Shown piece after piece: positions 22,474 to 31,905 of a DNA stretch of 64,000 nucleotides. The notes under the pieces are model-generated. The model searched no databases. It was not told where the DNA came from and was given only the letters and a program-made list of their open reading frames with translations. The stretch is from Paracraurococcus lichenis. GTDB lineage: Bacteria; Pseudomonadota; Alphaproteobacteria; Acetobacterales; Acetobacteraceae. The position numbers and the translations under genes were made by a program. Where the stretch lies: contig NZ_JAUTWS010000002.1 of assembly GCF_030657435.1 (NCBI RefSeq), positions 283,588 to 347,587 on the forward strand, read 5' to 3'. How positions within the stretch are numbered: position 1 is the stretch's first letter; every line of letters starts with the position of its first letter.

Positions 22474-23817
22474 TTGGCGCTGCCGCGCTCCCTCACGCTC
22501 CGCCTCGCGCTGCTGACTGCGGCCTGGGTGGCGCTCGGCCTGACGCTGGCGGGCTGGCTCGTCCTCAGCCTGACTTCGGAGCAATTGCTGCGGACCTTCG
22601 ACGGCAGGCTGCTCAACCTGCTGGATGCGGTGGCCGGCGCCGCGACGCTGACGCCGGAGGGCAAGCCGGGCGTCGGCACGGTGCGGGCCTTGTCGGCGCC
22701 CAATTTCGCCCAGCCGCTCTCCGGCTACTACTGGCAGATCGCCGTGCCCGGGGCGGGCAGCGCCACCTCGCGCTCGCTCTGGGATGCGCGGCTGCCGCCC
22801 TTCGATGTCGCGGCCGGATCGGGACCGGTCATCACCGACATCCCCGGCCCGCGCGAGGCGACGCTGCGCCTCGCCCAGCGCGCGGTCGTGCCGGAGGACG
22901 GCGCGCAGCCGCTGCTGGTGCAGGTGGGCGTGGCGCGGGACGCGCTCGACCGCGACATCCGGCGGCTGCGGCTGCTGGTCGGCGGCACCTTCGCCCTGCT
23001 CGGCCTCGGGCTGGTGGGCGGCGTCGCGGGGCAGGTGGTCTGGGGGCTGGCGCCGCTGCGCCAGGCGCGGCAGGCGCTGGCCGAGGTGCGCGCCGGGACG
23101 CGGGAGAGGCTCGTGGCCGGCTCCGCCCCCTCGGAACTCGCGCCGCTGCTCGAGGAGATCGACGCGCTGGTGGCGCAGAACCGGGCGACGGTGGAGCGGG
23201 CGCGGGCGCATGTCGGCAACCTCGCGCATGCGCTGAAGACGCCGATCGCGGTGCAGCGGACCGCGCTGGAGACGCCGCAGCCGGACCTGGCCACGGCGCG
23301 GGCGCAGGGCGCCGCCATGGAGCGGCTGGTGCAGCACCATCTCGCGCGCGCCCGGGCCTCGGCGCTGGCCGGCGCGGCGGCGGCCGAGTCGGCGCCGCTC
23401 GCGGTCGGGGAGGAACTGGCGCGCGCCCTGCGGCGGCTCTTCGCCGCGCGGGGGCTGGAGATCACGGTTGCCGGGGATGCCGCGGCGCGGGTGCGGGTGG
23501 ACCACCAGGACCTCGCGGAGATGCTCGGCAACCTGCTGGAGAATGCCTGCAACTGGGCGCAGGAGCGGGTGCGGCTGGAGGTGCGGCGCGGGCCAGAGGG
23601 CGTGGCGGTCTCCATCGCCGATGACGGTCCCGGCCTGACGCCGGAGGAGCGGGAGCGGGTGCTGGCACGCGGCGCGCGGCTCGACGAGGCGGCGCCGGGC
23701 AGCGGCCTCGGCCTCGCCATCGTCCGCGACCTCGCGGGACTCCATGGTGGCAGCCTCGCGCTCGGCGAGGCGCCGGAGGGTGGGCTGCTGGCGCGGCTAC
23801 TGCTGCCGGCCCGCTGA
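22474..23817 (+). CDS. sensor histidine kinase (PhoQ-like)
   Basis: A 447-residue kinase from a TTG start at 22474, with GGGGTGAG just upstream. There are two membrane helices (about residues 9-33 and 165-190) around a periplasmic sensor, then a HAMP-like segment. The phosphorylated His is H252 in GNLAHALKTPIAV, followed by the N-box EMLGNLLENACNWA and G-boxes DDGPGLTPEE and GSGLGLAIVRDLAGLHGG. The H-box form resembles PhoQ. It is the partner of the preceding regulator. Confidence 0.93.
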   Translation: MALPRSLTLRLALLTAAWVALGLTLAGWLVLSLTSEQLLRTFDGRLLNLLDAVAGAATLTPEGKPGVGTVRALSAPNFAQPLSGYYWQIAVPGAGSATSRSLWDARLPPFDVAAGSGPVITDIPGPREATLRLAQRAVVPEDGAQPLLVQVGVARDALDRDIRRLRLLVGGTFALLGLGLVGGVAGQVVWGLAPLRQARQALAEVRAGTRERLVAGSAPSELAPLLEEIDALVAQNRATVERARAHVGNLAHALKTPIAVQRTALETPQPDLATARAQGAAMERLVQHHLARARASALAGAAAAESAPLAVGEELARALRRLFAARGLEITVAGDAAARVRVDHQDLAEMLGNLLENACNWAQERVRLEVRRGPEGVAVSIADDGPGLTPEERERVLARGARLDEAAPGSGLGLAIVRDLAGLHGGSLALGEAPEGGLLARLLLPAR

Positions 23818-23838
23818 CACCGGCGCAGCCACGAAAAA

Positions 23839-23864
23839 GGGCCGGCGGATCGCTCCGCCGGCCC
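23839..23864 (-). terminator. intrinsic terminator of hppA
   Basis: GGGCCGGCGGA and its exact reverse complement around a 4-nt loop. On the minus strand it is followed by TTTTT (23834-23838 complement). It lies 24 bp past the hppA stop. The plus-strand kinase gene ends 21 bp away on the other side, so the stem could also serve convergent transcription, but the U-tract favours hppA. Confidence 0.9.
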
Positions 23865-23887
23865 CGGTTCAGCCCATGCCGTGCGGC

Positions 23888-26008
23888 TCAGCCGCCATGC
23901 GCCAGCATGGCCAGCAGCAGCAACGCGACGATGTTGGTGATCTTGATCATCGGGTTCACCGCCGGGCCGGCGGTGTCCTTGTAGGGGTCGCCCACCGTGT
24001 CGCCGGTGACCGCCGCCTTGTGGGCCTCCGATCCCTTGCCGCCATGGTGGCCTTCCTCGATGTACTTCTTGGCATTGTCCCAGGCGCCGCCGCCGGTGGT
24101 CATGCTGACCGCGACGAAGAAGCCGGTGACGATGACGCCGATCAGCATGGCGCCCAGCGCCTCGAAGCCCGCGGCCTTCCCGGCGATGGCGGCGACGCCG
24201 AAATAGACCACCAGCGGCGAGAGCACCGGCAGCAGCGAGGGGATGATCATCTCCCGGATCGCCGCCTTGGTCAGGATGTCCACCGCGCGCCCGTAGTCGG
24301 GGCGGTCGCGGCCCTCCATGATGCCGGGCTTCTCGCGGAACTGCTTGCGCACCTCCTCAACCACGCTCATCGCTGCGCGGCCCACCGCAGTCATCGCCAT
24401 GCCGCCGAAGAGGAAGGGCAGGGCGCCGCCGAAGAGCAGGCCCATGACGACATAGGGCGAGGAGAGGCTGAAGGTCAGCGTGCCGACGCCCTGGAAGTAG
24501 GGGAAGGTCGTCGCATTCGCCGCGAAATAGGTCAGGTCCTGGGTATAGGCGGCGAAGAGCACCAGCGCGCCGAGGCCCGCCGAGCCGATCGCATAGCCCT
24601 TGGTGACCGCCTTCGTCGTGTTGCCCACCGCGTCCAGCGCGTCGGTGGTCACCCGGATCTCCTTTGGCAGGCCGGCCATCTCGGCGATGCCGCCGGCATT
24701 GTCGGTGACCGGGCCGAAGGCATCGAGCGCCACGACGACGCCGGCCAGCGCCAGCATGGTCGTGACGGCGATGGCGATGCCGTAGAGGCCCGCCAGGTTG
24801 TAGCTGCAGAGCACGCCGGCGATGATGATCAGCGCCGGGACCGCGGTGCTCTCCATCGAGACGGCGAGGCCGCGGATGACGTTGGTGCCGTGGCCGGTGA
24901 CCGAGCTTTCGGCGATGGCCTGGACCGGCCGGTAGTCGGTGCCGGTGTAGTACTCCGTCACCACGATGATCAGGCCGGTCACCGCGAGGCCGACGACGCC
25001 GCAGAGGAAGAGGCTGAAGGCCGAGAAGCTCGCGCCACCCGCGGTGATCGTGCCGCTGCCGAAGACCAGGTAGGTCAGCGGCAGCAGGACGATCAGGCTG
25101 AGCACGCCGGTGACGATGAAGCCGCGGTACATCGCCCCCATGATGGAGTTGTTGGCCGGCAGCTTCACGAAATAGGTGCCGGCGATGGAGGTGACGACGC
25201 AGACCGCGCCGATCGCCAGCGGATAGAGCATGCCGAGATGCAGCATGTCCGCCGGGAAGGCGATGGCCGCCAGCACCATGGTGGCGACCATGGTCACCGC
25301 ATAGGTCTCGAAGAGGTCGGCCGCCATGCCGGCGCAGTCGCCGACGTTGTCGCCCACGTTGTCGGCGATGGTGGCGGGGTTGCGGGGGTCATCCTCGGGG
25401 ATGCCGGCCTCGACCTTGCCGACCATGTCCCCGCCCACATCGGCGCCCTTGGTGAAGATGCCGCCGCCGAGGCGGGCGAAGATGGAGATCAGCGAGGCGC
25501 CGAAGCCGAGCGCGACCAGCGCGTCGATCACGGTGCGGCTGTTGGGCGCGAGGCCGGCGATCCCGACCAGGATGAAGAAGTAGACGGCGACGCCGAGCAG
25601 GGCGAGGCCGGCGACCAGCAGGCCGGTGATGGCGCCCGACTTGAAGGCGACATCGAGGCCGGCGGCGAGCGACTGGGTGCTGGCCTGCGCCGTCCGCACA
25701 TTGGCCCGCACCGAGACGTTCATGCCGATGAAGCCGGCCGCGCCCGACAGCACCGCGCCGATCAGGAAGCCGATCGCGACGGGGAAGCCGAGCGTGAGGA
25801 CGATCAGCACGAAGAGCACCACGCCGACGATGCCGATCGTCGTGTATTGCCGCCGCAGATAGGCGGAGGCGCCTTCCTGCACCGCCTGGGAAATCTCCTG
25901 CATGCGGGTGCTGCCCGCATCCAGCGCCATCACCTGCCTGGCGGTCACCACGCCGTAGGCGATGGACAGCGCCCCCAGCACGATCACCAGGAGCAACGAA
26001 AACGTCAT
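23888..26008 (-). CDS. hppA: proton-translocating inorganic pyrophosphatase
   Basis: Membrane pump that couples pyrophosphate hydrolysis to H+ export. From ATG 26008 it has 706 residues and about 15-16 membrane segments. The substrate loop is [20 protein letters not shown], followed by the Asp-rich [18 protein letters not shown]. The segment [19 protein letters not shown] carries Lys where K+-dependent enzymes have Ala (GNTTAA), which marks the K+-independent class. The frame extends to 26074 but the family N-terminus is [20 protein letters not shown] strong terminator follows. Confidence 0.97.
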   Translation of the reverse strand: MTFSLLLVIVLGALSIAYGVVTARQVMALDAGSTRMQEISQAVQEGASAYLRRQYTTIGIVGVVLFVLIVLTLGFPVAIGFLIGAVLSGAAGFIGMNVSVRANVRTAQASTQSLAAGLDVAFKSGAITGLLVAGLALLGVAVYFFILVGIAGLAPNSRTVIDALVALGFGASLISIFARLGGGIFTKGADVGGDMVGKVEAGIPEDDPRNPATIADNVGDNVGDCAGMAADLFETYAVTMVATMVLAAIAFPADMLHLGMLYPLAIGAVCVVTSIAGTYFVKLPANNSIMGAMYRGFIVTGVLSLIVLLPLTYLVFGSGTITAGGASFSAFSLFLCGVVGLAVTGLIIVVTEYYTGTDYRPVQAIAESSVTGHGTNVIRGLAVSMESTAVPALIIIAGVLCSYNLAGLYGIAIAVTTMLALAGVVVALDAFGPVTDNAGGIAEMAGLPKEIRVTTDALDAVGNTTKAVTKGYAIGSAGLGALVLFAAYTQDLTYFAANATTFPYFQGVGTLTFSLSSPYVVMGLLFGGALPFLFGGMAMTAVGRAAMSVVEEVRKQFREKPGIMEGRDRPDYGRAVDILTKAAIREMIIPSLLPVLSPLVVYFGVAAIAGKAAGFEALGAMLIGVIVTGFFVAVSMTTGGGAWDNAKKYIEEGHHGGKGSEAHKAAVTGDTVGDPYKDTAGPAVNPMIKITNIVALLLLAMLAHGG

Positions 26009-26310
26009 CAAGGCAGCAACCCCCCGTTCTTCTGTCTGTCGCCCGCCCGCATGCGAGGCCGACCCGGAACGCACCCCCGGTCAGGCCGCACGCCAGGCTT
26101 GGCGGTCGGCCGGACCCGGGGGAGGGGTCGGACGGCGCGCCTCGGCACGGCGCAGGCAGCCCACAGTAAACGGGGGCTTCGAGGCGCGCGCAACGGTGCC
26201 CGGCGACGGTACGCGCCCGGCGCGGGGCTCGCCGCCCCTGGTCCGCCACGCCGTCTTGCCGCCATCATCCGGGACTACCCCGCGCTCACCTAGACGGGAG
26301 AATCCGGCGC
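26009..26310. other. 302-bp divergent intergenic region, hppA / MetX-like gene
   Basis: No convincing gene. It must contain both promoters. GC is very high, with several short inverted matches around 26070-26130 (CCCCGG and GGGTCG type), but no extended stem, riboswitch-like fold or known binding site could be recognised. Confidence 0.5.
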
Positions 26311-27486
26311 ATGATTCAACGGCGAGGCCTGCTGGCCGCGGTGGCCATCCTGGCGAGCCTGCCCCTCCTGCCGGCCGCGGCGCAGGAGGTGGTGGAGAAG
26401 AAGGTCTTCGAGGCCGGGGAATTCCGCACCCGCGGCGGCGCCACCATCCCGAACACCCGCATCGGCTACCAGACCATGGGCAAGCTGAACGCGGCCGGGG
26501 ACAATGCCGTCCTGATCTGCCATTTCTTCAGCGGCAACAGCCACGCCTTCGGCCGGCTCTCGGCGGGCGGCCCGGCGGGCTACTGGGACGCCATCATCGG
26601 CCCGGGCAAGGCGATCGACACGGAGAAGTACTTCGTCGTCTCGGCCGACACGCTGGTCAACGTGAACGTCCCGGATGCCAGCACCGTCACCACCGGCCCG
26701 GCCAGCATCAACCCCGATACCGGCCGGCCCTATGGCATGACCTTCCCCGTCATCGCCATGCGCGACTTCGTCGAGGTGCAGAAGAAGCTGCTCGACAGCC
26801 TCGGCGTGAAGCGCCTCGCCCTGGTCGCCGGCCCTTCCAATGGCGGGCTGCAGACCATCGAATGGGCGGCGGCCTATCCGGACTTCGTCGAGCGCGCCAT
26901 GCCGGTCATCGCCGCCGAGATCGATGCCTGGATGCAGGGCTGGCTCGACATCTGGGAAGCCCCGATCAGGCTCGACCCGAATTGGCGCGAGGGCGACTAC
27001 TACGGCCAGGGGCGGGAGCCGCCGCTGAAGGGCCTAGCGGAGGCCTGGAAGATCGTCACGCTGCATGCCCGCGACCGGCTCTGGGCGAAGCAGTACGACC
27101 GCAAGCTGCCGGAGGGCCAGGACCCCGCGCGGAAGATCGGCGACCGCTTCGCCATCGAGAAATGGCTGGACGATGCCGCCGCGGCGCGGGCACGGACCTC
27201 GGACGCCAATTCCTTCCTCTACATGGTCCGCGCCAACCAGCTTTTCCTGAACGACTATCCGAGTCTCGCCGCGGCCATGGAGGGGGCGGCGAAGCGCTGG
27301 CTGGTCATTCCCTCGCCGACCGACCGGGTCTTCGTCCTCGACGGCGCGCGGGAGTTCATCGAGGTGCTGCGCAAGGCCGGCAAGCAGGTGGACACGGCCG
27401 AGGTCACCGGCCCGCTCGGCCACCTCAATGGCGTGGTCGGCATGGCGCCGCTGGCCGACCGGATCCGCGCCTTCCTCGGCGCCTGA
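26311..27486 (+). CDS. exported alpha/beta hydrolase, homoserine O-acetyltransferase (MetX)-like
   Basis: A 391-residue protein. The first 24 residues (RRGLLAAVAILASLPLLPAAAQ) are a signal peptide, which true MetX lacks. The fold matches MetX: nucleophile elbow AGPSNGGLQTIEWAAAYPDF (Ser in GPSNGG), Asp in IPSPTDRVFVLDG and His in GPLGHLNG. In MetX the elbow is GGSMGGMQ. Because it is secreted and has an altered elbow, it probably hydrolyses or transfers acyl groups on something other than homoserine. It is divergent from hppA. Confidence 0.85.
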   Translation: MIQRRGLLAAVAILASLPLLPAAAQEVVEKKVFEAGEFRTRGGATIPNTRIGYQTMGKLNAAGDNAVLICHFFSGNSHAFGRLSAGGPAGYWDAIIGPGKAIDTEKYFVVSADTLVNVNVPDASTVTTGPASINPDTGRPYGMTFPVIAMRDFVEVQKKLLDSLGVKRLALVAGPSNGGLQTIEWAAAYPDFVERAMPVIAAEIDAWMQGWLDIWEAPIRLDPNWREGDYYGQGREPPLKGLAEAWKIVTLHARDRLWAKQYDRKLPEGQDPARKIGDRFAIEKWLDDAAAARARTSDANSFLYMVRANQLFLNDYPSLAAAMEGAAKRWLVIPSPTDRVFVLDGAREFIEVLRKAGKQVDTAEVTGPLGHLNGVVGMAPLADRIRAFLGA

Positions 27487-27510
27487 GCGCGGCGGCCGGG
27501 ACCGCCCGTG

Positions 27511-27909
27511 TCAGGCGGTGCCGGCCGCCGCGGCCCGCGGCGCGATCCGGGCGAGCGCATCGACGAGCTGCGTGACGGCGAAGGGCTTCAGCAGCAGCGC
27601 GGTCGGGCCGGTGGCGGGGGCGGCAAGCATCCGCGCCCCGTCCTCCGTCAGGTAGCCGGTCATCACCACCACCGGCAGATCGGGATGGTCGGCGCGGAGG
27701 CGGGGGATCAGCTCCAGCCCCGTCATGCGCGGCATGGCCAGGTCGGTGACCAGCACGTCGAAGGGCAGGGCGGCGGCGAGCCCGAGTGCTGTCTCGCCAT
27801 CCGCCGCATGCACGACGGCATGCCCCATATCGGTGAGCGCTTCGCCGATCACCGCCGCTGCGAGGGCTTCATCCTCCGCCAGAAGGACCCTCAGGCCGTC
27901 CACGCCCAT
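27511..27909 (-). CDS. single-domain response regulator (CheY-like receiver)
   Basis: A 132-residue receiver domain with acidic E12 and D13, phospho-acceptor D56 in LVTDLAMPRMTG, Thr/Ser in VVVMTGY, and Lys in LLLKPFAVTQLV. There is no output domain. No histidine kinase is adjacent; the nearest is 3.7 kb away on the other strand. It probably acts by protein-protein contact or in a phosphorelay. Confidence 0.93.
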   Translation of the reverse strand: MGVDGLRVLLAEDEALAAAVIGEALTDMGHAVVHAADGETALGLAAALPFDVLVTDLAMPRMTGLELIPRLRADHPDLPVVVMTGYLTEDGARMLAAPATGPTALLLKPFAVTQLVDALARIAPRAAAAGTA

Positions 27910-28158
27910 CCCGTCTCTCCTCCACCGGCCCGCGATCCCGTCTGGCAGTGCGCATCATGGATCACGGATCGGTAACTAAACCGGTCCGTGTAAATTGCGG
28001 CCTCACTAGTGCGCGATAGTTGATGGAGCGACGCCGCTGCTGCCGTTTTTCACTGGGCAATCCGGGGCAGCATGGCGTCCGCGGTGGGGCCGCCCGGTGT
28101 TCCGTCATCGGGCATGGTGCGGGGTGCTGCCGGGACCAGGCTCAGGACCGCACCGGCG

Positions 28159-29355
28159 TCATCCGGCCCAGACGTCGATGGCCTCGAGATAGAGCCGGGC
28201 CGATGCATCGAGCGCGTGATGCCGGCGCAGATGCGCCCGCGCCGCCTCCCCGCGCGCGGCGAGTCCCGCCGGGTCGCGCAGCATCCCGCCGATGAGGGCG
28301 GCGAGTCGTGCCGCCGGCTCCGGTCCCGGGGCGAGTTTCGCCACCACGCTGTCCGGGTATTCTGCCGAAGGACCCGTCGCATCCACCACCGCCGGCAGGC
28401 CCATGCCGAGCGCCCGCACCAGCGCCCCGGATGTCTCGCCCGCCTGCGGCTGCCGGAGGTTCACGAGCAGGTCGGCGGCACGGGCATAGGGCAGGAAGGC
28501 TTCCTCCGGCAGCCAGCCCGTCACCCGCACCCGGCCGCCGAGGCCGTACCGGGCGATGAGCCCGTCCAGGTCCAGCCCCGGATCGGGCGCGCCGGCGACG
28601 AGATGCAGCAGGTCCGGAAATTCGCCGGCCAGCCGCGCCACCGCCTCCAGCACCAGGTCGATCCGCTTGGCCGGCGTCGCATGGCCGAGCGAGAGGAGGA
28701 TGGGCGCCCGCTCCGGCAGGCCGAGCCGCTGCCGCACCGCCTGCCGCGTCAGCCCGTCCAGCGCCGGGACCTCGGGCGAGAGGTGGTGCGGGATGACGCG
28801 CAGCGGCGGGCCGCCCGGCCGGTGCACGCGCCCGGCGGCGAAGCGGCTGTGCAGGATCACGCCCCGCTGCCGGTCCAGCAGCATGCGGTTCAGCGGCAGC
28901 AGCCAGCGCAGCGACGGGTCGAACAGCCCCCGCCGGCGCAGCCGGGCCACCCGGCGCCCGGCAACGCCATGCTCGGCGACGAGCGCCGCCTCGTAGCCCG
29001 CCGGATTGCCGCGGCCGAGGGTCAGCGCCTCCACCAGGTGATGCAGCACCGGGTCGTGCAGGGTCACGATCCCGGGCCGGCGCAGGGCGCCGAGCAGGGC
29101 ATGCGCATGGTCGAGGCTGTTGCCGACCTGGTGCAGGTGCGGCCAGGCCTGCAGGTCGCGCCGCGCCCGGTAGTCGAGCACCGCCAGGACCTCGACGCCC
29201 GGCAGCGGCACCACCTCGGCACGGCGGGCGACGACGGCGGCGACGGGCAGGTGGCGTGCCAGCGCCGGCAGGAGCTCCGCCGCATAGCTGGCGATGCCGG
29301 AGCGGGCCGGCGGCAGCGGGGTGAAGACGACCAGGCCCGGAAGGGCGGGCCTCAC
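28159..29355 (-). CDS. glycosyltransferase family 4 protein
   Basis: A 398-residue GT-B fold enzyme. The N-terminal acceptor domain opens LVVFTPLPPARSGIASYAAEL, the GT4 pattern. The C-terminal donor domain contains ILLSLGHATPAKRIDLVLEA and the sugar-nucleotide segment VNLRQPQAGETSGALVRALG. It overlaps the DUF4214 gene by 4 bp and begins the surface-glycan locus on the minus strand. Donor and acceptor sugars are unknown. Confidence 0.9.
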   Translation of the reverse strand: MRPALPGLVVFTPLPPARSGIASYAAELLPALARHLPVAAVVARRAEVVPLPGVEVLAVLDYRARRDLQAWPHLHQVGNSLDHAHALLGALRRPGIVTLHDPVLHHLVEALTLGRGNPAGYEAALVAEHGVAGRRVARLRRRGLFDPSLRWLLPLNRMLLDRQRGVILHSRFAAGRVHRPGGPPLRVIPHHLSPEVPALDGLTRQAVRQRLGLPERAPILLSLGHATPAKRIDLVLEAVARLAGEFPDLLHLVAGAPDPGLDLDGLIARYGLGGRVRVTGWLPEEAFLPYARAADLLVNLRQPQAGETSGALVRALGMGLPAVVDATGPSAEYPDSVVAKLAPGPEPAARLAALIGGMLRDPAGLAARGEAARAHLRRHHALDASARLYLEAIDVWAG

Positions 29356-29987
29356 GCCTCCCGCCCGGCCTCAAGGGCGAGCAGGCGTGTCTCCAGCGCC
29401 TGGAGCCGGTGGTCCATCTCCGCCCGTGCCGCCGCGACCCGCTCCTCCACCCGCTCCGCCACCAGCCGGGCGAGGCTTGCGGCCACGGCGTCGCGGCGCA
29501 CCGCGGCCTCGGGCGCGACCGGCCCGCCGAGCGCCGCGTCCAGCCGCTCCGTCACCTCGCGGCGCAGCGCGGCCATCTCGTAATGCAGGGCGGCGTCGCG
29601 CGATTCGATCAGGTCGGCGCCGAAGCCCGCGCCGCCGAGCAGGCCGATCGCCTCGTCATGCCCGGCGAGCTTGCGCAGCACCCAGTCGCGGAACACGGCG
29701 AGGCTCACCTGCACCGCGCGCGCGGGGCTCGGCGGCACGGACGGGCCCGGGGCGAAGCGCACCTGCGTGCCGGCGCGGCGCGCCTCCGCCGAGCCCGCGG
29801 CCTCGCGCAGCGCCTCGATCCGCCGCTCGGGCCGGCCGGCGATGCTCTCGCGGTAGTGCCGGTAGCCGGCCGGGTCCGGCAGGCGGCCGAGCACCGCCAG
29901 GTAGAGGTTGACGATGAAATCCTCGTCCTCCCCGCCGATCAGGTCGGCTGCCTCCCAGACCCGGCCAACCGCATTCTCCTGCGCCAT
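29352..29987 (-). CDS. DUF4214 domain protein with C-terminal coiled coil
   Basis: About 211 residues from ATG 29987 (a second ATG at 30017 is possible). The N-terminal DUF4214 block is DFIVNLYLAVLGRLPDPAGY followed by RHYRESIAG, a motif found in many surface-layer and glycan-locus proteins. The C-terminal third is a heptad-like coiled coil rich in Arg, Glu and Ala (RLVAERVEERVAAARAEMDH). The gene sits between two glycosyltransferases and overlaps one by 4 bp. It may scaffold the transferases, but its role is unproved. Confidence 0.8.
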   Translation of the reverse strand: MAQENAVGRVWEAADLIGGEDEDFIVNLYLAVLGRLPDPAGYRHYRESIAGRPERRIEALREAAGSAEARRAGTQVRFAPGPSVPPSPARAVQVSLAVFRDWVLRKLAGHDEAIGLLGGAGFGADLIESRDAALHYEMAALRREVTERLDAALGGPVAPEAAVRRDAVAASLARLVAERVEERVAAARAEMDHRLQALETRLLALEAGREA

Positions 29988-30053
29988 GCGCCCGTTCCTC
30001 ACTGTCGCGTGAGGCATGGCCTGGCGGGCGGCGGAACGCCAGTAGGGCCGGCG

Positions 30054-31442
30054 CTATTCGGCGGCCAGCCGCACCGGCTCGACGGGCTCGGGCACGGCCT
30101 CTCCGGCCGCGACCGGCGCGATGCCGAAGCGGGCATAGAGCGCCTCGAGCCGCGCGGCATAGCGCTCCGGGCTGAACTGCGCGGCCTGGCGCGGCCCGGC
30201 CTCCGCCAGCCGCGCCCGCAGCGCCGGGTCCCGGTCCATGGCCTGGATCGCCTGCACCAGCGCCGCGATGTCGTAGGGATCGACCTTCAGCGCGGCATCG
30301 CCCACGACCTCCGGCATGGAGGCGGTGTCGGAGGTGATGACGGGCGTCCCGAGCAGCATGGCTTCCAGCGCCGGCAGGCCGAAGCCCTCGTAGAGCGAGG
30401 GGAAGAGCACGGCGCGCGCGCCGCGGATCAGGTTCACCAGCAGCCGGAAGGGGACGTAGTCCAGCATCATCACCCGGTGCCGGGTGCGCAGGACCGAGCC
30501 CTCCTGCGCGAGGTAGCGGACATGGTCGTCGTGCAGCAGGCGGAGTTCCTGCTCGGACTTCCAGGCCTTCTTGCCGACGATGACCAGCGGCCCCTCCACC
30601 CCGCTGGCGAGGTAGGCCTGGATCAGCCGGCCGACATTCTTCTTCGGCTCGATGGCGCCGAAGAACAGCCAGTACTTGCCGGCAGCCAGGCCGAAGCTGC
30701 CGTCGATCTCGGCCCGCATCTGCTCGGGCGGGATGTCGATCAGCTTCCGCGGGATGTCGACGGCCTGGTAAGTGTTGGTGACCCGCTCCTCCGGGATGCC
30801 GAGCAGCGAGACGATGTCGCGCTTCGAGGCCTCCGACACCGTGACGATGTGGTCGGCGTCGCGGCCCAGCATGCGGGCGAGCCGGAGGTAGCGCCGCTTG
30901 TTGTCGAGCGTGGTGTAGGGCAGCCGCAGCGGCACCAGGTCGTGCATGGTGTAGAGGTTCGCCGCGCCCGGGATGCGCAGCGGCAGCGGGTAGGTCCAGT
31001 GCATCAGGTGCGGGCGGTCGCGCAGCCGCACGCTGAGCGGGCGCTGGGCAAAGGAATAGTGCACGTGCGCCTGCTGGAAGAGGTCCTGGGCGTTCCAGAT
31101 CTCGTCGTAATGCGGCAGGCGGTCGCGGAAGGGGGCGGCGACGACCTGGCCGGTCATCGGCACCGGCGTCGCCACCTCGCCCATCATGGAATGCAGCATG
31201 CGGCGGGCGCGGCGCAGCGCGACCAGCCAGGTCGGCGGGTCGCCGGCCTGGTCGTCGAAGAAGGCGATCTCGCGGATCAGCGGGTTGATCGAGGGCGCCG
31301 CACGCGTGCCGTAGAGCACCCCGACGCGGTGGCCGAGCCGGCCCATCGCATAGCTGAGGTTGCGGGCATAGGTGGCGACACCCGTCCCCTGGTCGAGCGC
31401 CAAGTTGTAACCATCAAGGAACAGTCGCGAGGGCTGGCTCAT
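30054..31442 (-). CDS. glycosyltransferase family 4 protein
   Basis: A 462-residue GT-B enzyme. The N-terminus is FLDGYNLALDQGTGVATYAR, a common opening in mannosyl- or glucosyltransferases of capsule loci. The donor domain has YWLFFGAIEPKKNVGRLIQA and ARAVLFPSLYEGFGLPALEA, the E-X7-E type motif of GT4 retaining enzymes. It ends in a Val/Pro/Glu-rich tail. The sugar is unknown. It lies 66 bp before the DUF4214 gene in the same direction. Confidence 0.93.
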   Translation of the reverse strand: MSQPSRLFLDGYNLALDQGTGVATYARNLSYAMGRLGHRVGVLYGTRAAPSINPLIREIAFFDDQAGDPPTWLVALRRARRMLHSMMGEVATPVPMTGQVVAAPFRDRLPHYDEIWNAQDLFQQAHVHYSFAQRPLSVRLRDRPHLMHWTYPLPLRIPGAANLYTMHDLVPLRLPYTTLDNKRRYLRLARMLGRDADHIVTVSEASKRDIVSLLGIPEERVTNTYQAVDIPRKLIDIPPEQMRAEIDGSFGLAAGKYWLFFGAIEPKKNVGRLIQAYLASGVEGPLVIVGKKAWKSEQELRLLHDDHVRYLAQEGSVLRTRHRVMMLDYVPFRLLVNLIRGARAVLFPSLYEGFGLPALEAMLLGTPVITSDTASMPEVVGDAALKVDPYDIAALVQAIQAMDRDPALRARLAEAGPRQAAQFSPERYAARLEALYARFGIAPVAAGEAVPEPVEPVRLAAE

Positions 31443-31580
31443 GCCCGGGTCTCCCGGCTCTGGCTGCGGCGGGTCGTCGGGACGTGATGGCCGAAGGCCC
31501 GGTCATTCACATCTCGGCAATCCTTTGCACGCGGATATCTCTTGTCAGGCGATGAAGACCAGAGCTTTATCGCGTTACTG

Positions 31581-31775
31581 ATGTGGAACCCTGTCGTGGC
31601 ACGATCCCCGGAACCGATGGAAGGGCTGGTCGCCGAGGTCGCCGTGGCGGACCCGGTGCCGATGCGTGGCTGGGTGGCGCTGCGGCTTGTGGATGCGGCG
31701 ATCCTTATGCTGCGGGTGACGGCCATCCTGGTGCTCCTGTCGCCCCTTCTGGGCCTCGCCATCCTGCTCGGCTGA
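31581..31775 (+). CDS. small membrane protein (64 aa)
   Basis: A 64-residue frame from ATG 31581 with strong G/C third positions. It ends in a hydrophobic stretch, AILMLRVTAILVLLSPLLGL (about residues 41-60). It fits a tail-anchored or single-pass protein. No family recognised and no clear ribosome binding site, so it is called on codon bias alone. A hairpin with a U-tract follows at 31852-31890. Confidence 0.45.
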   Translation: MWNPVVARSPEPMEGLVAEVAVADPVPMRGWVALRLVDAAILMLRVTAILVLLSPLLGLAILLG

Positions 31776-31851
31776 CATTCAGCAAGCGGTTAACCGGCAT
31801 CGCCGCGCCTCCCGGGCCGGCCCGGCACCGCGCATGGCCGGGTCACAAGAG

Positions 31852-31890
31852 AGGCGAAATGCGTCATAGTTCATTTCGCCTTTTGATTTT
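31852..31890 (+). terminator. terminator or attenuator hairpin before the TPR-glycosyltransferase gene
   Basis: AGGCGAAATG (31852-31861) and its exact reverse complement (31872-31881) around a 10-nt loop, followed by TTTGATTTT. This is a standard rho-independent form. It sits 76 bp after the 64-aa gene and only 15 bp before the next start codon (31906). Transcripts from further upstream would have to pass it to reach that gene, so it may act as an attenuator as well as a terminator. Confidence 0.7.
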
Positions 31891-31905
31891 AGAGCCGGGG
31901 AACGG

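Noticed and set aside
23744..26293. 849-residue plus-strand frame over hppA
   Set aside because: Antisense to a certain gene; His/Asp/Gly-rich with no domain.
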